Part shown: in pieces, positions 32,447-40,339 of the stretch | Numbering within the stretch: the first letter of the stretch is position 1 | How the letters are laid out: the number at the start of each line of letters is the position of its first letter | Made by a program: the position numbers and the translations under genes | Origin: Nocardioides sp. dk884 | Lineage (GTDB): Bacteria > Actinomycetota > Actinomycetes > Propionibacteriales > Nocardioidaceae | NCBI RefSeq assembly: GCF_009557055.1 | Contig: NZ_CP045649.1 | Span: forward strand, 372,001-436,000 | Length of the DNA stretch: 64,000 nucleotides | Direction: 5' to 3' | Notes under the pieces: generated by a model | What the model was told of the DNA's origin: nothing | What the model saw: the letters and a program-made list of their open reading frames with translations, nothing else | Databases searched by the model: none

Positions 32447-34161
32447 GCACCACGGCCGGCTGGGACCACACCTACGACCTGGTCGTCGTCGGCTCCGGTG
32501 GCGGCGGCATGGCCGCGGCGCTCGCCGCGGTCGACGCCGGCCTGAGCGTCGTCGTCCTGGAGAAGGGCAAGAAGTTCGGTGGCAGCACCGGCATCTCCGG
32601 CGGCGGCATCTGGGTCCCCAACAACCCGACCCTGCGCCGCGCCGGCCACGACGACTCTCGCGAGTCGGTCCTGACCTACCTCGACGCGCTCACCGAGGGC
32701 CGGGTGCCCCGCGCCCGCCTCGAGGCGTACGTCGACCAGGGCCCCGCCGCGATGGAGCTGCTCGAGCGCTCCAAGTGGATGAAGTTCGCCTGGACCAAGG
32801 GCTACGCCGACTACCACCCCGAGCTGGAGGGCGGGCGACCGCGCGGGCGCTCCATCGAGCCCAAGCCGTTCGACACCCGCAAGCTCGGCGAGGACGAGGC
32901 GTTCCAGCGCCCGAACAGCATGAAGGGCCCGCTGGGCCTGTGGATCACCAGCAAGGACTACCACGACCTGGCGATGGTCAAGCGCACCTGGCAGGGCCGC
33001 CGCGCCTCGCTCACCGCCGCCTGGCGGGTCAGCTCCAACGTGATCCGCCGGCGCCACATGGCCACCGGCGGCCGCGCGCTCGTGGCCCGCATGCGGATGG
33101 CGCTCAAGGACGCCGGCATCCCGCTGTGGCTGCAGACCCCGATGACCGAGCTGGTCACCGAGGGCGACCGGGTGGTCGGCGTCGTGGCGACCCGCGACGG
33201 CGCCCCGGTGCGCATCCACGCCCGCCGCGGCGTGCTGCTGGCCAGCGGCGGCTTCGACCACAACCAGCAGATGCGCTCGACGTACCTGCCCGAGGGCGGC
33301 AAGGCCAACCACACCCTGGGCGCGGCGGAGAACACCGGCGACGGGATCCTCGCCGGCCAGGTCCTCGGCGCCGCGCTGGACTTCATGGACGACGCCTGGT
33401 GGATGCCGTCGGTCGAGCACCCGACCGGCGCGACGATCCCGCTGGTCTCCGAGCGGGCGATCCCCGGCCAGGTGATCGTGGGCGAGAACGGGCGACGCTT
33501 CACCAACGAGGCGGCGCCGTACGTCAACTTCGTCCACGACCAGCTCGCCGGCGGCCAGCACGTCGCCTGGTTCGTGATGGACTCCCGGGCCCGGGCGCGC
33601 TACCCGTTCGCCCAGATCCTGCCCGGCGCGCCGTTCCCGAAGTCGTTCTACGACTCCGGGCTCGTGCACCGCGCGGACACGGTGGCCGAGCTGGCCGCCT
33701 CGACCGGGCTGCCGGCCGAGGCCCTCCAGGAGACCCTCGACCGGTTCAACGGCTTCGTCCGCGCCGGCCGCGACCTGGACTTCCACCGCGGCGAGAGCGC
33801 CCACGACCGCTACTACGGCGACCCGACGCTGCCCAACCCGAACCTCGACCTGATCGACAAGGCGCCGTTCTACGCGGTGCGGATCCAGGTCGGCGACCTC
33901 GGCACCAAGGGCGGGCTGGTCTGCGACGCGGCCTCCCGCGTGCTGCGCGAGGACGGCTCGGTCATCGACGGGCTCTACGCGACCGGCAACGCCTCGGCCT
34001 CCGTCATGGGCAACGAGTACGCCGGCCCCGGCGCGACCATCGGGCCCTCGATCGTCTTCGGCTACATCGCCGCGCGGCACGCCGCCGGCATCGGTGCCGA
34101 CTCGGTGTCCGGGTCCGTCCCGGCCGACTCCCAGGCGCGCCACGCGGCGCGGGAAGGGTAG
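32443..34161 (+). CDS. kstD: 3-ketosteroid delta-1-dehydrogenase, KstD-like flavoprotein
   Basis: KstD introduces the C1-C2 double bond into ring A. The 572-residue product has the Rossmann FAD motif VVVGSGGGGMAAALAAVDAG (about 14-33), GGSTGISGGGIWVPNNP, a large substrate domain, and the C-terminal NEYAGPGATIGPSI, where the Tyr and the Gly four residues later correspond to the catalytic Tyr487/Gly491 pair of known KstD. Length agrees with KstD (about 560). Homologues acting on other 3-oxo compounds exist, so ring specificity is inferred from the hsa/ksh context. Confidence 0.84.
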   Translation: MSTTAGWDHTYDLVVVGSGGGGMAAALAAVDAGLSVVVLEKGKKFGGSTGISGGGIWVPNNPTLRRAGHDDSRESVLTYLDALTEGRVPRARLEAYVDQGPAAMELLERSKWMKFAWTKGYADYHPELEGGRPRGRSIEPKPFDTRKLGEDEAFQRPNSMKGPLGLWITSKDYHDLAMVKRTWQGRRASLTAAWRVSSNVIRRRHMATGGRALVARMRMALKDAGIPLWLQTPMTELVTEGDRVVGVVATRDGAPVRIHARRGVLLASGGFDHNQQMRSTYLPEGGKANHTLGAAENTGDGILAGQVLGAALDFMDDAWWMPSVEHPTGATIPLVSERAIPGQVIVGENGRRFTNEAAPYVNFVHDQLAGGQHVAWFVMDSRARARYPFAQILPGAPFPKSFYDSGLVHRADTVAELAASTGLPAEALQETLDRFNGFVRAGRDLDFHRGESAHDRYYGDPTLPNPNLDLIDKAPFYAVRIQVGDLGTKGGLVCDAASRVLREDGSVIDGLYATGNASASVMGNEYAGPGATIGPSIVFGYIAARHAAGIGADSVSGSVPADSQARHAAREG

Positions 34162-34167
34162 ATAGCG

Positions 34168-35187
34168 ATGCCCATCGTCCGCGTGCGCGAGGTGGTCAAG
34201 GAGACCTCCGACGCCCACACCCTGGTGCTCGAGACCCTCGGCGGGGAGCGCCTCGACTACGTCGCGGGTCAGTTCCTCACCGTGCGGATCCCGAGCGAGC
34301 GGCCCGAGGGGGCGGCGCGCTGCTACTCGCTGTGCACCGCGCCCGGCCACGACGAGTTCCCCGCGGTGACGGTCAAGCGCACCGCCGGCGGCTACGCCTC
34401 CAACTGGCTGTGCGACCACGCCGGGGTCGGGACCGAGCTGGAGGTGCTCGCCCCCTCGGGGATCTTCACCCCCTCGACGCTGAGCGAGGACCTGCTGCTG
34501 ATCGCCGGCGGCAGCGGCATCACCCCGGTGATGTCGATCCTCAAGACCGTCCTGCACAGCGGGACCGGCTCGGTGGTCCTGCTCTACGGCAACCGCGACG
34601 AGCACTCGGTGATCTTCGCCGACCAGCTGCGCGACCTGGTGGCGGCCTTTCCCGAGCGGTTGCGCGTCGTGCACTGGCTGGAGTCGGTGCAGGGGCTGCC
34701 CTCGCAGGCCTCGCTCGGCGGCCTGCTGCGCGGGTTCTGGGACCGCGAGGCGCCCGAGGCGTTCGTGTGCGGCCCCGCGCCGTTCATGGACCTGGCCGAG
34801 CGCACCCTGGCCGGCCTCGGCGTGCCCGGGCACCGGGTCCACGTGGAGCGGTTCACCTCGCTCACCGGCGACCCGTTCGCGGCGCCCGCCGAGATCGACG
34901 AGACCGGCGCGGCCAGCGAGGTGGAGGTGACGCTCAACGGGGAGACCCGGGTGCTGTCGTGGCCCGAGAGCAACAACCTCGTCGACGTGATGCTCGCGGC
35001 CGGGATGGAGGCGCCGTACTCCTGCCGGGAGGGCGCGTGCAGCGCCTGCGCCTGCATCGTCCTGGACGGCGAGGTGAGCATGGACCGCAACGAGGTGCTC
35101 GACGACGCCGACCTCGCCGACGGCCTCGTCCTGGGCTGCCAGGCGCGCCCGCGGAGCCCGCGGATCCGGCTGTCCTACGACGGCTGA
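34168..35187 (+). CDS. kshB: Ferredoxin-NAD(P) reductase component, KshB-like
   Basis: KshB is the reductase of 3-ketosteroid 9-alpha-hydroxylase; it feeds the KshA oxygenase encoded at 40339-41502. The 339-residue product has the FAD domain (RCYSLCTAPG), the nucleotide domain (GGSGITPVMSIL, CGPAPFMD) and a C-terminal 2Fe-2S domain, CREGACSACAC with a further Cys in LGCQA. It follows the kstD-like gene by 6 bp. The domain order is shared with PaaE, so assignment relies on context. Confidence 0.83.
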   Translation: MPIVRVREVVKETSDAHTLVLETLGGERLDYVAGQFLTVRIPSERPEGAARCYSLCTAPGHDEFPAVTVKRTAGGYASNWLCDHAGVGTELEVLAPSGIFTPSTLSEDLLLIAGGSGITPVMSILKTVLHSGTGSVVLLYGNRDEHSVIFADQLRDLVAAFPERLRVVHWLESVQGLPSQASLGGLLRGFWDREAPEAFVCGPAPFMDLAERTLAGLGVPGHRVHVERFTSLTGDPFAAPAEIDETGAASEVEVTLNGETRVLSWPESNNLVDVMLAAGMEAPYSCREGACSACACIVLDGEVSMDRNEVLDDADLADGLVLGCQARPRSPRIRLSYDG

Positions 35188-35209
35188 GGACGGGGTCGAG
35201 ACCCCGTCC
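35188..35209. terminator. Hairpin directly after kshB
   Basis: A perfect 10-bp stem, GGACGGGGTC and GACCCCGTCC, begins at the base after the TGA. It may end the hsaD-kstD-kshB transcript just before a new promoter motif at 35219. Confidence 0.6.
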
Positions 35210-35218
35210 GCGAGGCGG

Positions 35219-35269
35219 TCCCGATCAGCGGGAACGGCCCGAAGACGACCAATTCAGCGGTGCCACGGT
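35219..35269 (+). promoter_or_regulatory. Candidate promoter of the hsaA-hsaC operon: 15-bp palindrome plus CACGGT
   Basis: TCCCGATCAGCGGGA (35219-35233) fits the motif at 14 of 15 positions. CACGGT (35264-35269) is exactly 40.5 bp downstream, centre to centre, as in the hsaD promoter. The hsaA ATG is at 35312. Confidence 0.6.
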
Positions 35270-35311
35270 GTGACAGCGGACACCGCGTCCGGGTGAGGAA
35301 GTGAAGAGCTC

Positions 35312-36496
35312 ATGAGCAACGAAGTGCTGGCCAAGATCGAGGCACACGCCGAGGAGATCGCCGCGCTGGGTCCCAGCAACGAGAAGCTGGGCCGCCTCGA
35401 CGACCAAGCCGCCGAGATCCTGCGGGAGACCGGCGTCATCAAGATGCTGCAGCCGGCCAAGTACGGCGGCGCCGAGGCGCACCCCGCCGACTTCGCCGAG
35501 GCCGTCATGCGCCTGGCGAGCCTGGACGGCTCGACCGGCTGGGTCGCCGGCATCGTCGGTGTCCACCCGTGGGAGATGGCGATGTGCGACGCCCGCGTGC
35601 AGGAGGAGATCTGGGGCTCCGACCACGACACCTGGATCGCCTCGCCGTACGCGCCGATGGGCGTGCTGCGCCCGGTCGACGGCGGCTACGTCTTCAACGG
35701 CCACTGGCAGTTCTCCTCGGGCACCGACCACTGCGACTGGATCTTCCTGGGTGCGTTCCTCGGCGACGCCGAGGGCAACCCGGTGAGCCCGCCGCAGGTC
35801 TACCACGTGATCCTGCCGCGCGCGGACTACACGATCGTGGAGGACTCCTGGGACGTCGTCGGCCTGCGCGGCACCGGCTCCAAGGACATCCTCGTCAAGG
35901 ACGCGTTCGTGCCCGACTACCGGGTCGTGGAGTTCGCGAAGTTCATGGACGGCAGCCAGCCCCGCGAGGCCGGCCTGACCAGCCCGACGTACCACATCCC
36001 GTTCACGACGGCCTTCCCGATGGGCATCAGCTCCGCGGTCATCGGCATCGCCGAGGGCGCGCTGGCCGCCCACCTGGCCTACCAGAAGAAGCGGGTGCAG
36101 ATCACCGGCACGCGCATCAAGGACGACCCGCACGTGCTCTACGCGATCGGCGAGGCCGCGGCGGAGATCCACGCCTCGCGCGTGACGATGCTCGACAACG
36201 TGCGCTCCTTCTACGACAAGGCCCAGCGCGGGGAGCCCGTGTCGCTCGCCGAGCGCGCCCAGTCGCGTCGTACCCAGGTGTCCGCCGCGTGGCGCGCCGC
36301 CCGGGCGATGGACGAGATCGTGGCCCGCTCCGGCGGTAACGGCATGCGCATGGACAACCCGATCCAGCGCTTCTGGCGCGACGGCCACATGGGCCTGGCC
36401 CACGCGATCCACGTGCCCGGCTCGGTCTTCCACGTGTCGTCGCTGACGTCGCTCGACGTGACGCCGCCGCCCGGCCCGATGCTGTCGATGATCTGA
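35312..36496 (+). CDS. hsaA: Flavin-dependent monooxygenase oxygenase component, HsaA-like (second copy)
   Basis: A 394-residue group D flavin monooxygenase. It has the HsaA-type blocks IKMLQPAKYGG, LDGSTGWVAGIVGVHPWEM, YAPMGVLRPVDGGY, SSGTDHCDW, VGLRGTGSKDI and IQRFWRDGHMGLAH. It stands directly before the extradiol dioxygenase gene, as expected for the enzyme that makes its catechol substrate 3,4-DHSA. It differs clearly from the copy at 8589-9755, for example in the C-terminus, so the two probably have different substrates or date from separate acquisitions. Confidence 0.84.
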   Translation: MSNEVLAKIEAHAEEIAALGPSNEKLGRLDDQAAEILRETGVIKMLQPAKYGGAEAHPADFAEAVMRLASLDGSTGWVAGIVGVHPWEMAMCDARVQEEIWGSDHDTWIASPYAPMGVLRPVDGGYVFNGHWQFSSGTDHCDWIFLGAFLGDAEGNPVSPPQVYHVILPRADYTIVEDSWDVVGLRGTGSKDILVKDAFVPDYRVVEFAKFMDGSQPREAGLTSPTYHIPFTTAFPMGISSAVIGIAEGALAAHLAYQKKRVQITGTRIKDDPHVLYAIGEAAAEIHASRVTMLDNVRSFYDKAQRGEPVSLAERAQSRRTQVSAAWRAARAMDEIVARSGGNGMRMDNPIQRFWRDGHMGLAHAIHVPGSVFHVSSLTSLDVTPPPGPMLSMI

Positions 36497-36524
36497 CGGG
36501 ACCGGCTCCCGCAACCGCCGCCGT

Positions 36525-36548
36525 GCCCGGGCCCTCCGGGGCCCGGGC
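36525..36548. terminator. Hairpin between hsaA and hsaC
   Basis: A perfect 10-bp stem, GCCCGGGCCC (36525-36534) and GGGCCCGGGC (36539-36548), with loop TCCG. As the flanking genes run the same way without another promoter motif, it may only reduce or stabilise transcription between them. Confidence 0.5.
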
Positions 36549-36577
36549 CACAGAAGTGCAGTCAGGAAAGAGGAGAG

Positions 36578-37492
36578 ATGACCCAGATCCGAGGACTCGG
36601 CTACCTGAAGGTGCAGAGCCAGGACATCCCGCGCTGGCGTGAGCTGACCGTGGAGTGCCTGGGCTTCCAGGAGACCACCGGCCCCGAGCCGGACGCGCTC
36701 CACCTGCGCATGGACGAGCGCGCCGCCCGCCTGATCGTGGTGCCCGGCGACGTCGACCGGGTGCTGGCGGTGGGCTGGGAGGTCCGTGACCAGTTCGCGC
36801 TCGCCGCCGTGGGCCGCGCCGTCGAGGCCGCGGGCACCGCGGTCAAGGTGCTCTCGCCCGAGGAGTGCGACGAGCGCCGCTTCGAGGCCGGCATCCGCTT
36901 CGACGACCCGGCCGGCACCCCCACCGAGGTCTTCTTCGGTCCCGTGCTCGACCACAGCCCGGTGATCACCTCGCACGGCAACACGTTCGTGACCGGCGCC
37001 CAGGGCATGGGCCACGTCGTACTGCCGACGACCAACCCCGACGAGACCATCGCCTTCTACGCCGAGGTCCTGGGCTTCCTGCCCCGCGGCGCGTTCCGGC
37101 TGACCCCCGCCGGCGTCCCGCCGGTCCGGATCCGGTTCATGGGCGTCAACCAGCGCCACCACAGCCTCGCGGTCTGCCCGGCCCCGCACGGCGAGGCCCC
37201 CGGCCTGGTGCACCTGATGGTCGAGGTCACCGAGCTCGACGCCGTCGGGCGCGCGCTGGACAAGATCAACAAGCACGGCTTCTCCGTCTCCTCGACCCTG
37301 GGCCGCCACACCAACGACAAGATGGTGTCGTTCTACGTGCGGGCTCCCGGTGGCTGGGACATCGAGTACGGCTGCGAGGGCATGCTGGTCGACGAGACCT
37401 ACTACACGGCCGAGGAGATCACCGCCGACAGCTACTGGGGCCACGCCGGCGGCGGCGCCGAGCCGCTCGCGGCCTTCATGCCGCCCGCATGA
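36578..37492 (+). CDS. hsaC: Extradiol ring-cleavage dioxygenase, HsaC-like
   Basis: HsaC opens the catecholic ring A of 3,4-DHSA (meta cleavage). The 304-residue product has two vicinal-oxygen-chelate modules. The iron ligands are visible as His146 (GMGHVVL), His212 (GLVHLMVEV) and Glu263 (WDIEYGCEG); the His194/His195 pair in NQRHHSL and His244 in LGRHTND are the usual second-shell residues. A good AAAGAGGAGAG precedes the ATG. The stop overlaps the following flavoprotein gene (ATGA). Confidence 0.9.
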   Translation: MTQIRGLGYLKVQSQDIPRWRELTVECLGFQETTGPEPDALHLRMDERAARLIVVPGDVDRVLAVGWEVRDQFALAAVGRAVEAAGTAVKVLSPEECDERRFEAGIRFDDPAGTPTEVFFGPVLDHSPVITSHGNTFVTGAQGMGHVVLPTTNPDETIAFYAEVLGFLPRGAFRLTPAGVPPVRIRFMGVNQRHHSLAVCPAPHGEAPGLVHLMVEVTELDAVGRALDKINKHGFSVSSTLGRHTNDKMVSFYVRAPGGWDIEYGCEGMLVDETYYTAEEITADSYWGHAGGGAEPLAAFMPPA

Positions 37493-38946
37493 GCGTCGTC
37501 CCGATCCGGCTCGCCGACGTCGCCCGCGTGGACCACGAGACCGACGTCCTGGTCGTCGGTTTCGGCTGCGCGGGCGGCGCCGCGGCGCTGGAGGCGCGGC
37601 GTACCGGTGCCGAGGTGGTGGTGCTCGAGCGGGCCAGCGGCGCGGGCGGCTCCTCCGCCCAGTCCGGCGGGGAGCTCTACCTCGGCGGCGGCACCCGGGT
37701 GCAGAAGGCGCTCGGGTTCGACGACGACGCCGAGAACATGTTCGCCTACCTCGTCGCCGCGCTCGGCCCGCACGCCGACGAGGAGAAGCTGCGCCTGTAC
37801 TGCGAGGGCAGCCTCGAGCACTTCGACTGGTTCGGCTCCCTCGGCATCGACTTCGAGGAGAGCCTGTACGACGCCCCGAGCTGGATGCCGCCGACGCGTG
37901 ACGGGCTGATGTGGCTGGGCGAGAACGCCTGGCCCTTCGACCAGCTCGCCCGCCCGGTCCCGCGCGGGCACCGGCCCTCGACCGAGGGCTTCGGCGGCTG
38001 GCTGCTCATGGAGCGGCTCACCGCCACCTGTGCCGAGGCCGGGGTCGAGACCCACACCGACACCCGCGCGGTTTCCCTCGTGGTCGACGACGCGGGCCGG
38101 GTCGTGGGCGTCACCGCACGCCGCTTCGGTGAGGACGTCACCTACCTCGCGCGCCGCGGCGTCGTGCTCACCACCGGCGGCTTCGTGGACAACGCGCGCA
38201 TGCTCGAGAACCACGCCCCCGACCTGCTCGGCCACGACAAGGTCAGCGACGGCCTCGACGACGGCAGCGGCATCGAGATGGCCGCCGCCCTCGGCGCCGC
38301 GACCCGCCGGATGGGCGCGGTCGAGGTGGCCTACACGGCGCTGCCGGCGATGGCGGTGCGCGGGATGCTGGTCAACGGCCTGGGCCGGCGCTTCGTTAAC
38401 GAGGACGTCTACCCTGGGGTGTTCAGCCACGCTGCGCTGCACCAGCCCGGCCCGTGCTGGGTGATCCTCGACGAGGAGGGCCTGGAGTCTATCCCGCCGC
38501 AGGACCTGTGGGGGGTGCGTCCCACGCACGCCGCGGAGACCCTCGAGGAGCTCGAGGAGGAGCTCGCGATGCCGCCGGGCTCGCTGCGCGACACGGTCGC
38601 GGCCTACAACGAGCACGCGGCGAAGGGCGAGGACCCCTACTTCCACAAGAACGCTCGCTGGCTGCGGCCCCTCACCGGGCCGTTCGCCGCGGTCGACCCG
38701 CGGCTCGGGTTCGGCGACACCGTCGGTACGGAGAACACCGGCTTCCGCGGGTTCACCCTCGGCGGCCTGCACACCGACGTCGACGGCCGGGTGCTGTCGG
38801 TGGCGGGTGACCCGGTGCCCGGCCTGTACGCCGCGGGCCGGGCGACCTCCGGCATCCACGGCCACGGCTACGTCTCCGGCACCTCGCTGGGCGACGGCAC
38901 CTTCTTCGGCCGCCGCGCCGGGCGCACCGCCTCCTCCACCACCTGA
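37489..38946 (+). CDS. FAD-binding dehydrogenase, possibly 3-ketosteroid delta-4(5-alpha)-dehydrogenase
   Basis: A 485-residue flavoprotein of the fumarate reductase/KstD superfamily. The FAD motif is VLVVGFGCAGGAAALEARRTG (about 20-40, first 19 residues diagnostic), followed by SGAGGSSAQSGGELYLGGGT and, at the end, GHGYVSGTSLGDGTFFGRRAG. It is shorter than the KstD-like protein at 32443 and has a different C-terminus. It recalls actinobacterial delta-4(5-alpha)-dehydrogenases, but I hold that loosely. The overlap with hsaC couples it to ring A cleavage. Confidence 0.72.
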   Translation: MSVVPIRLADVARVDHETDVLVVGFGCAGGAAALEARRTGAEVVVLERASGAGGSSAQSGGELYLGGGTRVQKALGFDDDAENMFAYLVAALGPHADEEKLRLYCEGSLEHFDWFGSLGIDFEESLYDAPSWMPPTRDGLMWLGENAWPFDQLARPVPRGHRPSTEGFGGWLLMERLTATCAEAGVETHTDTRAVSLVVDDAGRVVGVTARRFGEDVTYLARRGVVLTTGGFVDNARMLENHAPDLLGHDKVSDGLDDGSGIEMAAALGAATRRMGAVEVAYTALPAMAVRGMLVNGLGRRFVNEDVYPGVFSHAALHQPGPCWVILDEEGLESIPPQDLWGVRPTHAAETLEELEEELAMPPGSLRDTVAAYNEHAAKGEDPYFHKNARWLRPLTGPFAAVDPRLGFGDTVGTENTGFRGFTLGGLHTDVDGRVLSVAGDPVPGLYAAGRATSGIHGHGYVSGTSLGDGTFFGRRAGRTASSTT

Positions 38947-38986
38947 CCCGTCGCCGAGTCGCCGCCCGCGCCGACTCGCCTCGTAC

Positions 38987-39029
38987 GGCCGTCCCGGTCG
39001 CGCCTCCACGGCGGCCGGGGCGGCCTTTT
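38987..39029 (+). terminator. Rho-independent terminator with T run
   Basis: GGCCGTCCCGG (38987-38997) pairs with CCGGGGCGGCC (39015-39025), one G-U pair, and TTTT follows at 39026-39029. It lies about 40 bp after the stop of the FAD-dehydrogenase gene and ends the hsaA-hsaC operon. Confidence 0.75.
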
Positions 39030-39038
39030 CGTGTCGTC

Positions 39039-39104
39039 CCGCGAGTCGGCGCTTGTGGCGCGCCGAGTCGGCTCTTGTGGCGCGCCGAGTCGGCTCTTGT
39101 GGCG
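39039..39104 (+). repeat. Three tandem 22-bp units (third dispersed-family locus)
   Basis: Units at 39061-39082 and 39083-39104 are identical (CGCCGAGTCGG, CTCTTG, TGGCG); a preceding unit at 39039-39060 matches at 19 of 22 positions. A related unit is at 22214-22235, and partial CGCCGAGTCG sequence is at 38952. The array lies in the gap between convergent operons. Confidence 0.7.
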
Positions 39105-39115
39105 ACGTACCCGTC

Positions 39116-39153
39116 CAGAAGTCTCGATTCGAGCGTCAGAAGTCTCGATTCGA
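39116..39153 (+). repeat. Two 17-bp direct repeats with 21-bp period
   Basis: CAGAAGTCTCGATTCGA occurs at 39116-39132 and 39137-39153. It follows the 22-bp array directly and is of different sequence and base composition. Function unknown. Confidence 0.65.
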
Positions 39154-39161
39154 CGAGTACG

Positions 39162-39203
39162 ACGAGAGCCGGCCATCCCCCTGGAGGAATGACCGGCTCT
39201 CGT
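39162..39203. terminator. Hairpin between convergent operons
   Basis: ACGAGAGCCGG (39162-39172) and CCGGCTCTCGT (39193-39203) form an 11-bp perfect stem with a 20-nt loop. It may terminate the kshA operon coming from the right. Confidence 0.5.
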
Positions 39204-39227
39204 GTGGTGCTGGGGTGCGCGGGCTGG

Positions 39228-40025
39228 CTACTCGCTCGAGGGCGGCAGCAGCTTGCGGGACTTCTCGCGCGCGGCGCGCAGCAGGGCGGAGCGGTCGTGG
39301 CCGCTGCGGACCTCGACCAGGCGCTCGTTGCCGGCCGCGATCTGCACCGGGCCATCGGTGAGCTGCGACAGCGCCTGGCGGGCGACGTCGTCGGGCTCGG
39401 AGACGTGCATGCCGGGAACGTCGAAGTTCAGCCCGGCCCGCTCCATGGCGGGGGTCCGGGTGACACCGAGGACGAACTCGAGGACGTCCACGTCGTAGTC
39501 GGCCATCTCCAGCCACAGGCCCTCGGCGAAGACCCGGCAGAACGCCTTGACGGCCGAGTAGACGCTGATCTGCGCGGAACCCATGAAGCCGGCCAGGGAG
39601 CCGACGAGCAGGAGGCCGCCGCGGCGACGCTCCTTCATCGGGGCGCCGAAGAGCTGCACGAGCGCCATCTGGGCGGTGATGTTGAGGTCGATGACGTTCT
39701 GGAACCGGTCGAGGTCGCCGGTGACGAACTCGTGGCCGTAGCTGTTCGCGCCGGCGTTGTAGACCAGCAGGCCGACCTCGAGGTCCGAGGTCGCCTCCTG
39801 GATCCGCTTCACCGAGTCGGGGTCGATGAGGTCGACCGCGAGGGTGCGCACCTCCACGCCCTTCGCGCGGACCGCCTCCGCGGTCTCCTCGAGCGGGCCC
39901 GGCTTGCGGGCCAGCAGCACGAGGTTGAGACCGGCGTCGGCGAGCTGGTGGGCGAAGGACGCGCCCACCCCCTCGGAGCCACCGGCGATGACGGCCCAGG
40001 GGCCGTAGCGGGACGGATCGATCAC
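39228..40025 (-). CDS. Short-chain dehydrogenase/reductase
   Basis: A 265-residue SDR of the SDR-c/DHRS-like type: IAGGSEGVGASFAHQLA as cofactor loop, LVYNAGANSYG, GSLAGFMGSAQISVYSAVKAF with catalytic Ser, Tyr and Lys, and VLEFVLGVTRTPAM. It begins at GTG 40023-40025, overlapping the stop of the small Cys protein (GTGA), and is the last gene of the kshA operon. Likely a hydroxysteroid dehydrogenase (inference). Confidence 0.8.
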   Translation of the reverse strand: MIDPSRYGPWAVIAGGSEGVGASFAHQLADAGLNLVLLARKPGPLEETAEAVRAKGVEVRTLAVDLIDPDSVKRIQEATSDLEVGLLVYNAGANSYGHEFVTGDLDRFQNVIDLNITAQMALVQLFGAPMKERRRGGLLLVGSLAGFMGSAQISVYSAVKAFCRVFAEGLWLEMADYDVDVLEFVLGVTRTPAMERAGLNFDVPGMHVSEPDDVARQALSQLTDGPVQIAAGNERLVEVRSGHDRSALLRAAREKSRKLLPPSSE

Positions 40026-40339
40026 GCGTTGCTCGCTTCGTTCAGGGCTGCCGGGTTGCTCGGCAGCGGTTCGTCGGACAAGACGTCCAGGTCGCCACGC
40101 ACCGCAGCGGCGCGCACGGAGTCGCGCAGCGCGAAGCAGCCGACGAACGTCGCGCCGTTGGGCCCCGGGCGGGGCTTGGAGGCGCGGCGCTCGACGCACG
40201 CCGCGACGGCCTGGTCGTTCCACTGGATGGTGGTCTGGTCCCAGCTGCTCTTGCGGGCCTGGACGCTGACCCCGCAGCTGGTGCAGGACACCGGCTGCAT
40301 GGGAGCGGTCTCCAGGCGGACGTCGGGGCGCACCGCCAT
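40022..40339 (-). CDS. Small cysteine-containing protein of the kshA operon, function unknown
   Basis: I do not recognise this 105-residue protein. It has a CxxC pair (Cys19, Cys22 in VSCTSCG), Cys48 and Cys68, which together could bind zinc or an Fe-S cluster, and the polar stretch KSSWDQTTIQWNDQAV. It is coupled to kshA by a one-base TGATG overlap and to the SDR by GTGA, so it is surely made with them. A ferredoxin or assembly role for the Rieske oxygenase is possible but unproven. Confidence 0.65.
   Translation of the reverse strand: MAVRPDVRLETAPMQPVSCTSCGVSVQARKSSWDQTTIQWNDQAVAACVERRASKPRPGPNGATFVGCFALRDSVRAAAVRGDLDVLSDEPLPSNPAALNEASNA

Noticed and set aside
39039..39153. A possible CRISPR array.
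   Set aside because: Repeats are head to tail without unique spacers of constant length, there are only two or three units, and no cas gene is present.
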